Origin: Mucor racemosus
Lineage: Eukaryota; Mucoromycota; Mucoromycetes; Mucorales; Mucoraceae
Reading direction: 5' to 3'
Length of the DNA: 64,000 nt
NCBI GenBank assembly: GCA_027405735.1
Contig: JAPEHQ010000005.1
Coordinates: 310,001 to 374,000 of the forward strand
Positions 21,534-33,804 of this stretch are shown here, in pieces. Below the pieces are notes generated by a model. That model was not told where the DNA came from. It was given only the letters and a program-made list of their open reading frames with translations, and searched no databases. The position numbers and the translations under genes were made by a program. Numbering within the stretch: the first letter of the stretch is position 1; each line of letters opens with the position of its first letter.

Positions 21534-22621
21534 TGATACAACCGGATTCAAAAAAGTCTATAAAATCACAAATTTAAAGGATTTATATATAATAAAGGCA
21601 TTATGGTCGACCTGTGCTGCACAAGATGATTTTGTTGTGCCCAGATGGGCTGCACACTATAGCCTGAGCTGTTGTTGTGCCCACTGAATATGGCTAAAAA
21701 GATATCAATATGCACATGGTCACAACAAAAGAAACTGCACACGAGTGCAACGCTAAGACTGTATTTACAGAATTATAGGTTCTGTCCATGTGCATGACAT
21801 TAATCCCATGTGTGCATAATAGTAGAATTGCCCATCATAAGCATATCATTATCCCTATTTGTGCATAATAATAAAATCAGACCATGAGCATAATGAGCTG
21901 ATCGTATGAGCACAAATTGGTTTGTGTTGAGCATTGTACCGTTCTCAAAATCTCGTTGTATTATTTACTGGAATGGATTTTTAGATTACATTTGCTTTTA
22001 TTAATATGAATTATTGACAATAATACAATTCAATACGTTGTTGATGTAGAGCAATGCATGCAAGAGCCAATATATTTACGATTATTATCATCATTTGTAA
22101 ATATGTTTATAGCTATAATGTTTACAACAACAATGGTTTTCCTCAAGCATAAATTTATATGCAAGCTAAATCTAAGAATATAAATGTGCCTTTATCACTC
22201 ATAAAATTTAAACAAATTAACGTTCTTTAAATTTACTATTTTAGTTTACGATTATCAGCTGTAAAAATATTTGCTTTCAAGTATAGCTAAAATCAAAGTT
22301 ATGGTTATTTCGCAAGTCATCAGATTATCCTTTTTTTGTGTTTCTATATCATTTGAAATTTTATCACTTTTCTGGAATACTGTATTTCATGGGTTTGTAG
22401 CCAGTTGTAGCTTCTCATTAATTAGATATAAATACTATTGCCTTGGATTTGATCTGGTAATCAAGAAATACGCTCAACAATACAGTAGTAAATAATGATA
22501 TTTGACCTTATTAGATTGCAGTTAAATTAAAATATCAGCCTCTAATATAAAGACTGCTATTTATATGAAAAGCATTAGTCCATTATGTTAGCATGTGTAT
22601 TTAGATAAAAGAAAAGAATAC
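21534..22621 (+). repeat. Dispersed repeat block A (copy 3)
   Basis: Inverse of the sequence at 1-2296 without the family I and II LTR insertions. It runs from the pogo insertion site to AAGAATAC at 22621, where a different sequence begins. The homologous block at 16140 continues instead with CAGCTTGATC, so 22622 marks another insertion or rearrangement boundary. Confidence 0.75.
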
Positions 22622-23260
22622 TGTAGCTGTGAAGCGCATAAGTCTAGCAACTAGGACAAACGTCTCCTCTAATGTTTGCTTTTTTTAACTGCCATCCTTC
22701 TACTTATCTGTTATTGTTCCATTCCACCTACTAGTATCATACGTTATCACTTTCTACAGTATCAATACATCTTACAATCTATTGACTACGACATGTATTG
22801 AAGTGCAAGTCTTGATATCGGATATAGGAAACTCCTAGCGTATCAAGTTTAATCCAGTAATTACCAATAACGCTTTGACCTCAATTATGACACCATACTA
22901 TTTTATCCCAGTGGTTAATCAATCAAGTAGCTATCAAATCAACATCCAAGCACATTTAACACAACATTAAAACAAGACAACTCACAAGCTCTGCAAGAAC
23001 GGTTAAATTATTGTTGATCCATTTCAATCCATAGATTACTATCAAACAGATCTAATGGCTCAATATCAATAGTGCCTTAAATTACATCTCAGGATCTCAA
23101 TGTCAAATCAATATAAAAGGCTATACTTTTACATCTAAATAAACGATATCTTGTTTTTATTATACAGTTGAAGGACTGATTAATTACTCATTCTTTTATA
23201 ATTGTATTCTTTTTTAAGTACTATTTATCAATCCTGAAAATATACGACACACTCTATGAT
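22622..23260 (+). repeat. LTR-like repeat, related to 14500-15060 inverted
   Basis: 23000-23255 is the inverse of 14510-14547 plus 14896-15060. It has promoter/terminator-like motifs (TATAAAAGG near 23112 and AATAAACG near 23139), begins TGTAGCTG and may end CGACACA. No matching target duplication was found, so its mobile-element nature is uncertain. Confidence 0.4.
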
Positions 23261-23438
23261 ATTTATGTAATTATTTCTCTTACTAATTAAACAATAAAAC
23301 AAATTACAATTTATTTTGTTTGCTCTGTCTTTCACGACCTATTTTGACTTGCTGTAGTACACAAAAAAATTATGCTCAATAAGCTAAAATAAATTCTAAT
23401 ATTATATTTGAATCTTCAAAAAAAAAATTGATAGTTTC

Positions 23439-24164
23439 TGCAGTGGAATTACAAACTAAAAACGCTTGATAAAAATAAAACAACCTAAATTCCAAGTGTC
23501 CCTCATAAAATATGATGCCACTTGAAATGTGAACAACGATAATAAACAAACGCTTCAATTGAACACAATAACAAACGCATGCTAAAAATATGAAATACCC
23601 TTTTTGAACCATACATGTCGTGTAGATGATAGCACCCTTGATCACGGCGCAATCAATTACACAAATGACATATATATCAAAACAGGATTCTATCCAAATT
23701 AATAATGATAATAAACAAAGATATCAATTTAGTTAACTACTCATCTATATCGTAGTTGCACTATCAATATAAATAAGATTCAAGCATATAAAAACTACCC
23801 CTTAAAATCAAGGTTACATAAAATAGATATAACAGAAATAAACAAAACAACCATTTCCCAAAAGGTCGATATTGTCACACTTGACATACAATCCCTTATG
23901 GTCAATGCTCTACACAATTTACCCCTTAAAATATCAAATCAATAACAATGTACTCAAAACTGGAAGATTACTAAATATACATCCATTCAAGTCTGATGGT
24001 ATCCAAGTTCTCCAAATTACTATAAATACCCTCATACTTTTCAATTATTTTAACTGGGAAGAAATCTTTTGTAATAAAAACTTTAGCTGATTATAATTGT
24101 ATTTCTACTGCTTTTATTTTATATTTTTTTTTTATTTTAGTAAATAACATCATAATTTACTGCA
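23439..24164 (+). mobile_element. Solo LTR-like element, family V
   Basis: A 726-bp element with inverted ends TGCAGT and ACTGCA and an exact 5-bp duplication GTTTC (23434-23438 and 24165-24169). It has a TATAAATACCC core near 24023. Diverged inverted copies are at 17288-18316 and 55930-56655. No coding region was recognised. Confidence 0.85.
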
Positions 24165-24339
24165 GTTTCAATCTTCAAAATCTAATCGTGCCCTCTTCTC
24201 AATAGATAACCCCATACTTAACACTTTTCAGAATATATCTTGGGCACCGCTAAATAGATATGAATTAGTCACATTATGCTAACTATTCTTGAATTCATGT
24301 TATATCTCACAAAAGACTCAAAAACGTGTAAAATTCACT

Positions 24340-25390
24340 ACTTTTTCCTTGAAAACTGGGTCTCACTTTTCATCCTGCTCTACTTTTTTTTCACTAAATA
24401 ACACCAAGATAAAATTATATGCCAATGTACCTGAGATGTTCAGCTTTAATCCAAAAACAAGTATCCGGAAATATCCTACTTTTTGCAGTTGGTATTAATT
24501 TTTCAGAGCTAAGGTTTCAGATTTTTTACGCGTATTTCACTGCTAAAGGATTGAAAACTTTGAGGCTTCATATCTCCAGAAAACATTAAGCTATACTAAC
24601 ACTTTTTAATAATGAAACTTACTTGTTTTGAAGTGTTCTATAACATATTTGAATATAAAAAAATTCTGAGCACCTTTATTTTTTTTTCATGTTTTTGGAC
24701 ATTTCTATAGTAGGTTTCAAAATACTGGTTAAATTGAGCAACATTTTTTTTGCATTCATGTCATTAAGCTCGTTGAACTCTCTTGGACCTAATTTAGAGG
24801 TTTTCAAAATATTGATTTTTCGTGGAGATATCCTCAAAAATGTGTACAAAAAGGTACCTCCATTTCTAGCTTCCATTTTTCCCTTATATACCCTCATCCC
24901 AAATTCTGAAACCGAAAAAAAATTGGACAAAAATCCCTTTTTCTCTACGAAAAATGCAGCTAGAAGATTTCTCAATATCTCGATCGATAGATAATGTTTT
25001 TGCGCATTATTTCCGTTAATTATATTTTAAATATCCTTATGAAAAGTGATGTGTATCTTCAAAAAACCTCCAAAATTTCAATTGCATTTTACGCAAAATT
25101 TAATGTAAAATGTTTGTTTAAATTTTATTTGAATTGATGTAGAATTTAAAACTGTACAAAAACTATTTAATATGCTAGGTCGACTTACTTTGCAGTTCAT
25201 TAGCCATCAAACGATTTTGTTTTTTTCATCATTTTTCGTCCATTTTTTAAAATAAATTTTGGAACCCAGCTATCATAAGCTGTAAGCTGTAAATTTGATT
25301 TTCTCCATGAAAAATCGATACTTTTTGCTGGAATAAAAAATGCTGGATAGCTTTTGATTTGATCTATCTTGTGAAGGTAAGAAACTAGCA
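24340..25390 (+). repeat. Dispersed repeat C, copy 2
   Basis: Nearly identical to 13230-14260 over the first 800 bp, then drifting. It includes the same opposed ORFs of about 100 codons (24676-24975 and 24689-24994). The high identity suggests recent duplication or gene conversion. Confidence 0.8.
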
Positions 25391-26376
25391 CGTTTATAAT
25401 GGGGCGTGAATTTTATAATACTTTTTAGGTCAATTTTAGGTCAGTACGCCTTATATTCTTGTATTAACCTTTTTATTTTAGGTAGCATTGGTATCGAGCC
25501 GGATTTTGCCAGCCAAATTTGCCAGTACAAGCTCGGCTCGACAACATGCCCAATTTTAGGACAGATGTCAATAGCCATACATAATAAAAATGGAATCTAG
25601 AATTCCAAATTGAATTTTGAAACATCATTAAATCAAAAAACATATCTTCTTAAAAGGATATAAATTTCAAAACATTCATTCGAAACACTTTATTTAAAGC
25701 TTAAACTGATAGTACAACACTTGATCATTAATTTCTCAATATACAATGATCCAAATCATTTCGAATTTCACAAAAAGATGGCAATATATAGGCTCCTAAT
25801 CGGAGTATAAAATATTCTTCACTTTCTTTTGGTTATCTATGAATATGTAATTGTTCATGTAATTTCATGATGAATTGCGATTCCAATTAAGCAAAGGACA
25901 CTTTAATAATCCCAAAAATTAATCAAAAAGTAGGTAATCTATTGTTTTGAACGAAACTAATCGATAAACGATTCGTACAAACTTTTGATATATGATATTG
26001 TATATATAGTGCGTATTTTGAAATCCAACCTTCTTGAAATTTTGCTTCTCCACATCAAAATTAAATTGTCAAAAGCTTCAAATTATGCACAGGCTATAGT
26101 TGCCCGAAACCTTCAAAATCTTAACAATCTACACCATTTTCAAAGAAATATTATTAAATAAAAACTATAAATTGCAATGATCTTTAGACACTTGACTGTA
26201 TCGGATGCACTCGGCTTTGAATAGTATTAGATTAAGGAAACTTAGTAATAAATAAGTGTTGCACTTGTAAAGCTTTGCGCGACGAGCTTTTTAGGCAACT
26301 CTAAAAGTCACGACAGAAAAATAATTGCCCAAAATCCTCTTTGTCTTGTACAGTATCCACATAATCACGATTTCAT
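25391..26376. other. Intergenic DNA upstream of CPSF2
   Basis: A short GC-richer patch at 25490-25545 (CGAGCCGGA...GCTCGGCTCG) is absent from the related stretch near 60930-60990, so it may be a small insertion. The remainder is AT-rich without a convincing ORF, and the final part should hold the CPSF2 promoter. Confidence 0.45.
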
Positions 26377-29197
26377 ATGACAAGCTATATCAAATTTACG
26401 CCGATTTCAGGTGCTAAAAATGAAGATCCACTCTGTTATCTTTTGGAAATTGATGAAGTAAAGATCTTGCTTGATTGTGGATGGTCTGATTCATTTAAAG
26501 AAGAAGACCTTGTAAATTTGAGAAAGTAAGTTTTTTTTTTTTTTTTAGTTTACCTGAGCAAACGCGGCAACCTTTCTAAAATTTCTTTTGTAGAGTGGCT
26601 AAACAAATTGATGCTGTGGTGTTTTCTCATTGTGATCTTATACATCTAGGCGCTTATCCATACGCTCGAAGTCATCTCGGCATGACATGTCCTGTATATG
26701 CCACCATTCCCGTTGTTAATATGGGTAAAATGTGCATGTACGATATGTATCAATCAAAGACGAATGAAATCGAGTTTAAAACATTCACCCTGGAAGATGT
26801 CGATAATGCATTTGATAAAATTACGCCTGTTAGATATTCGCAGCCAATCTCTTTGACAGGTATTTTTATGATTGTGATGGCCAACGTGTTCATAATTTAA
26901 CAGCTTTCTTTGATTAGGAAAATGTCAAGGAATTACAATTACAGCTTATGCTGCTGCACATACAATTGGTGGTACAATTTGGAAAATTAAGCAAGATACA
27001 GAAGAGATTGTATATGCTGTGGACTTCAATCATAGAAAAGAACAGTAAGAAGTTTTATGTATGTTTAGACTACTAGAAACAGAAGCGCTAAACGTTTATT
27101 TAGTCATTTAGACGGAACAGTATTGCATTCTGGAGGCGTTGTTTTGGATACTTTGACTAGACCATCTTTGCTTATTACAGATTCTTATAACTCAAAGGTT
27201 GTACATCCTGCTCGTAAAGACAGATATGCCGCCATGTTTGGTAAGTGCTTTTATACGCATTGAGAGAAGCATATCATGATTTTAATGCGTTGTATATTTA
27301 GATACTATGGTCAAATCTTTAAAAGAGGGAGGATCAGTACTTTTACCAACAGATTCTTCGGCTCGTGTGTTAGAAATCTCATACCTTTTAGATCAATATT
27401 GGACACAGCATCAACTGAATTATCCTCTTATCATGTTATCCAACACCAGTTATCATACAGCACATTTTGCAAAGATTATGCTTGAATGGATGGGAGACGA
27501 TTTAACAAAAAGCTTTTCACAATCTCGAGAAAACCCATACGAATTCAAATATTTACGTCTGTGTCATAAAATTGAAGACCTCGATAATTATGCTGGACCC
27601 AAGGTAGTTATTGCCAGTAATTACAGTTTAGAAACAGGTTTTGCAAGAGAATTATTTGTGCGATGGATGACAACTGAAACTACACAACATAACAAAAATA
27701 ATACATTGATTTTAACAGATCGATCTGGGCCTGGATCATTGGCACGTCGATTATATGATGATTGGGATACTCAAACAAACGCAATAGAAATGGATGTCGT
27801 AGTCGCTAATAACCGTACGAAAATGCCCGTGAAACCAGCAATTACATATGAAACTAGTTTAGACTTGACAGTGTATAAACGTGTGCCTTTGGAAGGTGCT
27901 GAATTACAAGAGTTTGAGAGCGCACAACGAGCTAAAGCAGAAAGAGATGCAGCACAAGCAGCTATGATTGCTCGTAGTAAAACAATTATGGAAGATGATG
28001 AATCTGATTCTTCAGATATCGATGATGGAGATGAAAATATGGAAGATCTACTCACCAAGCAATTTGATTTATACGTGCGAGATGCTGGTAAATCTGGCGG
28101 TTTCTTTAAACAAGCACAAAGTTATCGTATGTTTCCATACCTTGAAAAGAGAAAGAAGATTGATGACTATGGTGAATCCATTCAAATTGAACATTATATG
28201 AAGGCATCTGATTTTGAGAGAATTGAGCAAGAAAAGAAAAGCTTGGGTGAGGGAGCAAATTTCGGCAAAGAAGATGTAAGTTTGAAAGGATTCAATCATT
28301 TTATCAGTGCTTATTAAATGGTTTTATTGAAATAGGAAATGATGGTTGATATTGAAGAGCCACTTTTACCTGGAAGAGATGAAACACCAACAAAATATAC
28401 ATCCAACGATGAAAAATTAACTATACAATGTCTATTGCGTTATGTTGATTTAGAAGGTTTATCTGATGGTAGATCAATGAAGACAATTTTACCACAAATT
28501 GCACCTAGAAAATTGGTAATTTTAATCGTCAACTGAATGCTTTTTTCTCTCTCTAATATTATGTATATTAGATTATCGTACATGGTTCTCAATCTTCAAC
28601 TGAAGATCTTGCCACATCATGTCAAGGCATGGATCATTTTACAAAAGAAATCTTTACACCTTCAGTCAGCGAAGTTTTGAATGTTTCAGCAGCTACAAAT
28701 ATTTATAGAGTTAAACTGACTGATAGTATGGTTAGCTCATTACGATTTTCAAAGGTAAGGCTACCCCGTTTTATTCTTAATTTGCATAACTCTGACATAA
28801 TATATAAATAGTTGGATGATTATGAATTGGCTCGAGTTGTTGGTCGCATTCATTTCCCTGATGATTCAACCACACCTTCATTAGATGTTGCTGTATCCGA
28901 TGGACCTGCTAAATGGGAACCATCGGTATTTGTAGGAGATGTACGTTTAACTGAATTCAAAAAAGTATTACAAGCGGAAGGTATTGAAGCAGAATTCAAG
29001 GGTGAAGGTATATTGGTTTGTAATGATCAGGTCGCCGTACGAAAGGTAAAATTTCTTATTGTTTAATATATGAATACTATCCTAAACTCTTTATGATAAA
29101 ATAGACTGGCACAGGTCAATTACTAGTTGAAGGTGCAATTTCAATGGATTACTACAAAATTCGTTCCTTATTATATTCCCAACATGCCATATTGTAG
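26377..29197 (+). CDS. Cleavage and polyadenylation specificity factor subunit 2 (CPSF100/Cft2)
   Basis: Nine exons (26377-26525, 26594-26859, 26918-27044, 27104-27240, 27302-28275, 28336-28515, 28572-28754, 28812-29045, 29105-29197) give 780 residues, almost the human CPSF2 length. The N-terminus is a metallo-beta-lactamase fold ([16 protein letters not shown]) in which the metal-binding signature is degenerate ([15 protein letters not shown]), as expected for this inactive paralogue of CPSF73. A beta-CASP region follows ([41 protein letters not shown]), then an acidic linker with [14 protein letters not shown], and a C-terminal domain starting near [14 protein letters not shown]. The protein is part of the nuclear 3'-end processing complex. 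The small exon-7/8/9 pieces are supported by perfect phase and by conserved C-terminal sequence. Confidence 0.95.
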
Positions 29198-29302
29198 ATA
29201 ATTAATTAAATAAACTAAAAAGGCGGTTTTTTAAACAAAAAGATGTAATTGTTGTTTTAGCACCAAGAAATAGCAAAAGAAGATCGACATTGATTGAATA
29301 CC

Positions 29303-29310
29303 TATATATA
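29303..29310 (+). promoter_or_regulatory. TATA box of the small membrane protein gene
   Basis: TATATATA lies about 90 bp upstream of the ATG at 29398, with a CT-rich tract between them, a usual fungal promoter layout. Confidence 0.55.
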
Positions 29311-29397
29311 AACGATCAATTAAAAAATGTCGATAAAAAGCCCTTTCTCTCTTCTTTACTTTTTTTTTCTAAAAAACCAAAGCAAAGCAAAGCAAAA

Positions 29398-29988
29398 ATG
29401 TCTTATAGCAATGAAACAACATATACAAAATTAGATGAAAAAGATCTGCCATCTTATACAGATACAATAGATTCAAAATCACCCATGTTGCCTGAAATAA
29501 CACATAAACGTATAGACAATTATAGTATTTCAAGCCAATATCAGCATTTCAATAGTCAAGATATAGAAAAGCCTCCTTCCTCTTCCTCTTCTCGACAATT
29601 ATCTTCAACAGCTAACAACAGAAGATGTAGATTGGTGACACACATCTCATTAATTATTGGAATTACCTTTTTGGTATTGGCAGCTGTATTCAAGATAGAA
29701 TCAAGATCACATATTAGCACATCAATTGAAAATGATTGCCCTGTGAACTGTATAACTACATGCTACTCAAATTTACCTTTTTATCAAGAATCTTTGGACT
29801 GCAATCCAAATGAAAAACAACATTGTGATATTAATTGCGACCAAGTTGGAATGAATTCAGCCAAAACTTATTCTATTTTGTTTCTAGTGTTTGTTTCTCT
29901 AGGAGGCTTTTTTGTATTTGTGCAATTTATTTCGAGTTTTGTACGCTATTGTTGTTTAGATTACTACAATTTGAATAAAGAACCCTAA
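29398..29988 (+). CDS. Hypothetical two-helix membrane protein
   Basis: A single exon of 196 residues. The upstream in-frame extension to 29290 covers the TATA region, so the ATG at 29398, preceded by AGCAAAGCAAAA, is preferred. A polar Ser/Thr-rich N-terminal half (about 80 residues) is followed by a hydrophobic segment (ISLIIGITFLVLAAVF), a loop of about 60 residues with seven cysteines (CPVNCITTCY...CNPNEKQHCDINC) and a second hydrophobic segment (SILFLVFVSLGGFFVFVQF). The loop would be lumenal or extracellular and disulfide-bonded. I do not recognise the family. Its stop codon overlaps the stop codon of the convergent Hsp70-like gene. Confidence 0.75.
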   Translation: MSYSNETTYTKLDEKDLPSYTDTIDSKSPMLPEITHKRIDNYSISSQYQHFNSQDIEKPPSSSSSRQLSSTANNRRCRLVTHISLIIGITFLVLAAVFKIESRSHISTSIENDCPVNCITTCYSNLPFYQESLDCNPNEKQHCDINCDQVGMNSAKTYSILFLVFVSLGGFFVFVQFISSFVRYCCLDYYNLNKEP

Positions 29989-32900
29989 TCAGAAAATGTA
30001 GAAAATTGTATATTTTCATTATATTTAAATGAAGGGGTGCTTTGATCATTTCCGCCATAATACACTGTGCATTCAACTGAGCCAACGTTTGGATAAATCA
30101 TGACTTCAATAGGAAAATCCCAATCTTGTTTTTGGTCATATTGAAATCTGCAAGCATGGAATTTAGTGAATTCCTTGTCTTTAGCTGTTAGTTTTTTCTT
30201 GTTGTGAATGGAAGTAGAACAGTAAAATTCTATTTCCAAAAAAGTATTAATTATATAATAAATGTTTATAGCATTGATTTACTTGCCTACGACAAACTGA
30301 TTCTCATTTACTGATGTAAAAAATCGCTTTTGTATACCAAATCTTCTAGAATCAAATGTTGTTCTTGTACCTTTTTCAATCATCAAACTTAGTTCAGAAG
30401 TATCCTTTATCAGTGTCTTTTTTCCATCCACGAGATGATATATTTTTGCATTTGGTGAAACAAGTCGTACAGCATAAGTACGATCCATCATTACATCAAC
30501 AATTCGTATAGAAGATTGTGAGACAAACATGTTCATTCCTGTAAACACTTGCTGAGGCTCATCTGTTTCCAATTTTTTTACAACGACTTGCATCTTTGAG
30601 GATCCAGTTCTCATGGAAATACATTTGATTAATTCTTGACGCACAATGTGATAATCGGGCTCTTTGCTGAAAAAAGTTGTGTTTGTATAGATCTGCAATT
30701 CGCTTATATCTGTTCGAACCTTGTCGTTTACTGTTAGATTTGCAATGATGATCTGCGCCAACAGATCCATGTCGGGGCGTATAACATGCTCAAGTAAATC
30801 AGGGCTGGTTATCGTGGCATAACATGATCCTGATCTACAAATATCAAACTTGTGAACCTTTTCATCATTTTGAAGATCTAAACTAGTTGACTAACAAAAT
30901 GACAGATAATTAGAAGAAAACTTTTAGATAATAATGTTGTATATTCACCTCTAGTAACAGATACTTTATAAATCCCTCTTTTACCTCATCGCAAAGTGAT
31001 TCATTAATAATAACGGTTCCATTGCTATGAGCGTCGCATTGATGAATGTAAGGCACTGTTGATGTTTGACAAAGTTCCCAGAAATAAACACTAGCTCCTA
31101 ATAATATGTTAAGAGCGTTATCAGCATGTCCCACCCTATATATCACGGCAAGTGTATTGTCTTTAGCAATATATGTATCATTGGTTGAAACATGGCATGC
31201 ATTTTGATAAACATGAGCAGTTGCAAAACTAGTCGATCGATCATTGTAAACGCCATCAAGATTCTTATTCCATTCAGGGGTAGCATTTTGAAGCGCAAGT
31301 GCTTCTCCCCTCTTTATCAGACAAATTCTTTTGTAGAAATCTTCTTCATTATTAGCAATACCACTAGTAATGATAGCATCACGCCATTCGATTTTAGTAA
31401 TAGGGTCAAATAAGTCATCTACTGCTATACAATAAGCAAAATCCTGTCGTTTTTTGTTTGATACTTGAATTTGGCTGCAGATATGTTCGTTCAAGCAACC
31501 AAGGAAGAGAGCACATGCATTTTTAAATTCATCGATATTTACATGGAGCATGATGCTAGCCTCGTCAAATTGTGAAGCAGATAACCCCCATACTAGATCA
31601 TTTGCATAATGATCTTTAAAGATATCTTGTTTGGAAAGAATATCTGATGGGTGTTTTTCAGATATAATGCTCTCTCTGGAGGAGGCAGGTGCCTTTTTCA
31701 TTTTACCAAATACACTTTTGACTGATGAGCGTAGCTTTTCTCTCTTTCCTGTAGTCTGAGCAGGGATAACTACATTTTCTACAGGCTCGTTTTTAGCTTT
31801 AAAGATAGGGAGATTTATCAAATCTTTGGCACTAAATCACAATTTCTACAATTAGCACAGATATAAAATGAGTATTCAAGATATTCACCGTTGATTGAAG
31901 AGCAATTTTGTAGGGATTTCACCCACTACTGATATTTTTTCGTCAGACCAAACATTTGAACCTTGATTTTTCTCACTAACAGTATAGTAAACATGTGAAT
32001 TAATGCATCCAATGTCTGATTCATAAAGCAAAGAAAGTTTAGTGCCTATCAGAAGATTGTATGAATTGTTACTTACCCATATAAATCAGGATATTAAATT
32101 CATTGCTTGAAATTACAGATTTGATATTTGGCTTATTTTGCCAGGAATCAATATATTGAATATTCGGCAAAGACTGATTCTTTTTGTATAATTCATATGC
32201 ATAATATATTCCGCCATAAAGAGACTCAAAGACATTACAGGATAGAGTTGGCTTCTTTGCAACCCTAAAAGGTGCCGGTAAGCCTTCATTTTTGAACATT
32301 ATACAAACCAAATCATAAATATACTGAGACAGAATAAGACCACCGATCATTATAACTGAATCAATCTTGTATAATTTACGAATTTCTTCAAATTGTCCTT
32401 TCAAGAAGTGGGTGATATCCTTGGCAAGAGGATCAAAAGAGCTTTGGCGCAATTCTTGAACTGAAATTTGGAGCTCTTTTCCTCCTCGTTTTGTTACAAA
32501 ACTACTATTAATCCTGACAAATTGGTCTTGACAACAAAGTTCTGGTATATCATACAAATCAGGTGGTATCCAAAATTGAACTATATCATCTTTTTCGTTG
32601 CCAAAATCCTACGTTATGTCTTGATCAAAATCAATCAATAGCTCTTTTTTTTTGTATATCTCGTACCTTGAGATTATGGTTATTATACGAGTTATTCATG
32701 ATTGCTATCATTTCAGCAGCATATTTTTCCTTTGCCACATGCTTTTGCTCCCCAAACATCTTTTCAAGTAAATATTCTTTGATGTTATCTCTCAATTTCA
32801 AAGATGCATTGCCCTCACAGCTTGCCCTAAAGACTTCTTTTTGGCCCATATAACAATAATTAGCCCCAGGTTGATCCTCATAAGCGCACAATTCTATTCC

Positions 32901-33655
32901 GCCAGCTCCTAGATCGCAAATAACACTGACCGATCCCGCTTTTGAAGGGTTCAATGTAAGGAAATTATTGTTGTTAAAGTATTGCAATGCAGTAAAGCAC
33001 TCATCTGCCAACAACAATCTATTATCCCAATCATTTTGATTGACAATGCCCGATTGTAGTACTATTTGACTTACTAAATCATTATTGGAAAGTGACAGAG
33101 ACAACACATAACAATGATCCGAGTTATCGGAGGCAGAGTCAAGGCCTGTATTCTTGATTGAATGGGTTACATAGTCCACAGAAAATCGCAATAAATCTGC
33201 ACTTGCTTTGATAATAAAACGATCATCTTGCGTATACTCTGATGTAGATTTTTTAGCAATGCGCTGTAATTCTCTTTTAAAATCGTCAATGTAAATGTGG
33301 TTGCTCATATTTCGATTTTTTGAAGCCTGTTCACCAAAAGCAACTGGTTCTGTTTTCGAGTTGTACAAGCATGCAGTATTATAAATACTATAAATTATTT
33401 GAGTAATCTTATCACTATATGTATTATAGCTATCGCTTTATTCTTACGAAAAGTTGAATAAATTAAGGTCCATTTCATGTTTGCGAGTATCATGATATGT
33501 CGTTTTCAATTCCGCAGATCCAAAATCTAAACATGTTCAAAATATGCTCATCAATCATGATGATTCATCAAGATTTTCATGAATAAAAAAAATATACCTA
33601 TGCTCACAATAATAGGGTAATTTCCACCAAAGCCAAATTTATTTGTTATTGTCAT
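29985..33655 (-). CDS. HSPA12-like Hsp70-family protein with two nucleotide-binding-like modules
   Basis: Eight exons (33655-33598, 33526-33448, 33387-32667, 32608-32077, 32045-31889, 31831-30949, 30890-30287, 30229-29985) total 1092 residues. Two tiny first exons supply the phosphate-1 motif VSIDFGSAELKTTY. Module 1 then shows the phosphate-2 motif ICDLGAGGIEL (near 183) and an adenosine-type motif VIMIGGLILSQYI (near 374). From about residue 520 a second, more diverged module repeats the pattern: QSGIVNQNDWDNRLLL...ALQ in module 1 (near 158) aligns with TSGIANNEEDFYKRICL...ALQ (near 671). The tail resembles the C-terminal beta domain of HSPA12 proteins. The last intron uses a GC donor (AG|GCAAGT), the only choice I found that keeps phase. 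Family members bind ATP and act in signalling or stress; a specific role here is unknown. Confidence 0.85.
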
Positions 33656-33804
33656 TTTCAAAGCAATGAAAATCCTTCAAAGAAAGTGTTGAAAAGAAAA
33701 ATAAAGAAAAAGAAATTGTATAGAAAGAAAATGATTAATTGTTTTATAGAAATTTCAATATATTGTGCTACACAGAAATTAGTAGCTTTAACAATAAATG
33801 ACAA

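Noticed and set aside
25490..25545. GC-rich CGAGCC...GGCTCG patch as a third hAT-like element
   Set aside because: Too short, no clear TIR pair and no 8-bp flanking duplication could be found.
27771..28299. ORFs on the minus strand across CPSF2
   Set aside because: Shadows of the CPSF2 coding exon; they carry no motifs.
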